A stretch of 6,609 nucleotides of DNA from Tannerellaceae bacterium. Its GTDB lineage: Bacteria > Bacteroidota > Bacteroidia > Bacteroidales > Tannerellaceae. A program made the translations under genes and the position numbers. Below the pieces are notes generated by a model. It saw only the letters and a program-made list of their open reading frames with translations. It made no database searches and had not been told where the DNA came from. This document shows, one piece after another, positions 5,124-6,609 of this stretch (position 1 is the first letter of the stretch; each line of letters starts with the position of its first letter). The stretch is from NCBI GenBank assembly GCA_031273385.1, contig JAISRY010000245.1:1-6609 (forward strand), written 5' to 3'.

Positions 5124-6609
5124 TCATTTAGACTTAAATCGGAATGGGGGGAATGTTTTTTCTTTCGATTGGATTGTTATTGTGCCGTTGTATGCTGCGT
5201 CTTTTTCAAAGAAAGGGGCGGTGGTGAATACCGTTGTCTTTTCGTAGGGTTTGAGCGGCGGAACGGTGACGCTGGCTGCGGGTATTTTTTCGCCGTTCTT
5301 TTCGATTGTCAGTTGCAAGGTGGCTTCCGGGGAGGCTACCTGTCCGAAATTCTGTACTTCCACGCTGATGTCCATCGCGTTGGCGCGGGGGGTGAATACC
5401 GGCGCAAGCGCAGACAGTATCGGTTCGAGGTAATTGACGTAGGGCAGGCGGGCGTATCCGTAGAGCAGTTCGCCGCGCAGGTTTTTGCCGATGAGTTTGG
5501 GGGCAAATTCGTCGGGCGTGATGCCGTTTCCGGCGGCGTCGAAAGTGACGATGAGGTCGGCTCCAGATTTTTCGGTACTTTTTACCTTGGCGCCCCGTCC
5601 GAAATTAACTTCCGTCGATGCTCCGAAGCGTAGCGAGGCGAGGTCGATGTCGGTGTGCGGGTCGAAACCTTTTTCGGCGGCGATCTTCAGGCGGATGGTT
5701 TTGGTGGCCGGCGTGATGGGGTGAGTGTCGAGGATGGTCAGCAGCAATCCGGGGTTCAGGGGGATGGCGATGTTTTTCGAGCTGTGGGTATCGTTGGGTT
5801 TATCGTCGTTTTTCAATACGTCGATGACGGCGTAGTTTGCCTGTATCGCCCGTCCGTATTCGTCCTGGAGCACTTTCATGCGTTCGTACTTAAACCAGTC
5901 TTCCGAATTTCCTCCGGGGTGGCGTGCGATGCCTGGGAGATAGGCTTCGCCCGGGTCGGCTACCCAGTTGACGCCGTCCTTGGAGCGCAGGTAAAAGGCT
6001 ATGCGCCCCAGCCAGTCGTTCACGATGAGGTGGTATTGGATATGGTCGCGCCACACTACGGGGTCTTCAAATTGGCCATCCACGTCGGGATAAATTCTCC
6101 TGTCGGTCAGTTGTTTGTAGGGCGACAACCCTGTTTCGCTGATCCACACGCCTCCGCCGCGGCAAACCATCAGAAAGGAGCCGTCTTCGCGCCGGGCAAA
6201 CGTCAGGTTGCTCAGCCCTTCGATGATGCGGCGGTCTCTGCGGTCAAATTCAAACTCGCCGCGCGTCCAGGGGCCGTTAAGGTTTTCGCTGACATAACGG
6301 TGGTCGATGACGTAAAGGACGTACCGCCCGTCTTTCATCCTGAACAGTTCGGGATTATGTCCGCTGCCGATGCTGTCCCGTACCGTAAACGGGCCATGGG
6401 GGTGCGCACTCACGGCATGAACGACGTGTGAGTTTGGCCATTCGTGGTGTCCTTTGGGGGAATCTTCCCGCCAGCGGCAGACGAAGAGGTGATACTGTCC
6501 GTCGTTGCCTCGGAGGATATTTCCTCCCCAATAGGAGTAGTTGGAATCTTCGATGCCGTTGTCGACGAAACGTGGAATGACGTTTTCCGCGCCCCAGGTA
6601 TCTTTCGAC
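5124..6609 (-). CDS. Beta-propeller glycoside hydrolase with CARDB-like C-terminal domain (5'-partial)
   Basis: Ends at TGA 5124; 494 residues are visible and the frame stays open to the window edge. A GTG at 6413 is in frame, but the 65 residues before it (including YSYWGGNILRG and YHLFVCRWREDSPKGHHEWP) clearly belong to the fold, so the real start and any signal peptide lie outside. Repeated blade-like motifs mark a five-bladed propeller of the GH43/GH117-like kind: residues 24-47, GHNPELF at 83-89 followed by GRYVLYVID, IIEGLSNLTF at 128-137, and QFEDPVVW at 179-186 followed by YHLIVNDW. Acidic candidates are E87, E130 and E181/D182; I cannot assign the catalytic pair. Residues ~410-490 form an Ig-like CARDB-type domain (VEVQNFGQVASPEATLQL). 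Proteins of this type in Bacteroides are often labelled 'sucrase' or GH43-like; the substrate is unproven. It is likely periplasmic or surface-exposed. Confidence 0.85.
   Translation of the reverse strand, partial: SKDTWGAENVIPRFVDNGIEDSNYSYWGGNILRGNDGQYHLFVCRWREDSPKGHHEWPNSHVVHAVSAHPHGPFTVRDSIGSGHNPELFRMKDGRYVLYVIDHRYVSENLNGPWTRGEFEFDRRDRRIIEGLSNLTFARREDGSFLMVCRGGGVWISETGLSPYKQLTDRRIYPDVDGQFEDPVVWRDHIQYHLIVNDWLGRIAFYLRSKDGVNWVADPGEAYLPGIARHPGGNSEDWFKYERMKVLQDEYGRAIQANYAVIDVLKNDDKPNDTHSSKNIAIPLNPGLLLTILDTHPITPATKTIRLKIAAEKGFDPHTDIDLASLRFGASTEVNFGRGAKVKSTEKSGADLIVTFDAAGNGITPDEFAPKLIGKNLRGELLYGYARLPYVNYLEPILSALAPVFTPRANAMDISVEVQNFGQVASPEATLQLTIEKNGEKIPAASVTVPPLKPYEKTTVFTTAPFFEKDAAYNGTITIQSKEKTFPPFRFKSK

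Noticed and set aside
5655..6431. 258-residue open frame on the plus strand, and another at 5169-5633
   Set aside because: Both lie antisense within the glycoside hydrolase, whose motifs are unmistakable. The G/C-rich codons of that gene leave the opposite frames free of stops. Their translations show no family features.

Overview
The window looks like a chromosomal segment from a Bacteroidota member, most likely order Bacteroidales. Three things suggest this. The first reading frame ends in a type IX secretion (T9SS, Por) C-terminal sorting domain. A fimbrillin-like surface lipoprotein is present. Genes are preceded by the Bacteroides-type -7 element TAnnTTTG with A/T-rich leaders instead of Shine-Dalgarno sites. 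A host near Parabacteroides or Tannerella would fit (G+C around 50%, T9SS plus fimbrillins), but this is inference; no marker gene settles the genus.

Layout. 1-1275 (+): 3' part of a large secreted, T9SS-sorted surface protein whose N-terminus lies before the window. 1276-1364: convergent intergenic region with two hairpin terminators, one per strand. 1365-2357 (-): a complete cytoplasmic sugar phosphate isomerase/epimerase-type TIM-barrel enzyme. 2358-2546: divergent promoter region with one TAnnTTTG element facing each way. 2547-3467 (+): a fimbrillin-like lipoprotein. 3468-3614: a possible terminator, then a near-ideal promoter for tRNA-Val(TAC) at 3615-3689. 3690-3845: the tRNA terminator, a 13-bp tandem duplication and a promoter-like sequence with no gene behind it. 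3846-4970 (-): a complete AAA_14/DUF4143 ATPase. 4971-5123: its promoter with an inverted repeat, then a cluster of 21-nt repeats that also forms a strong hairpin terminator. 5124-6609 (-): a beta-propeller glycoside hydrolase with a CARDB-like C-terminal domain; its start lies beyond the window.

How the genes relate. They do not form one operon: almost every gene has its own promoter and terminator. The glycoside hydrolase (glycan breakdown), the sugar-phosphate-isomerase-like enzyme (cytoplasmic sugar metabolism) and two envelope proteins (T9SS cargo, fimbrillin-like lipoprotein) fit a carbohydrate-using, host- or biofilm-associated lifestyle. The ATPase stands apart. It is clearly more A/T-rich than its neighbours, sits just 3' of a tRNA gene and is bounded by repeats on both sides, which suggests a small accessory islet. 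I found no CRISPR array, transposase, recombinase or recognisable defence or toxin-antitoxin operon. The most unusual feature is the repeat/hairpin cluster at 5035-5120.
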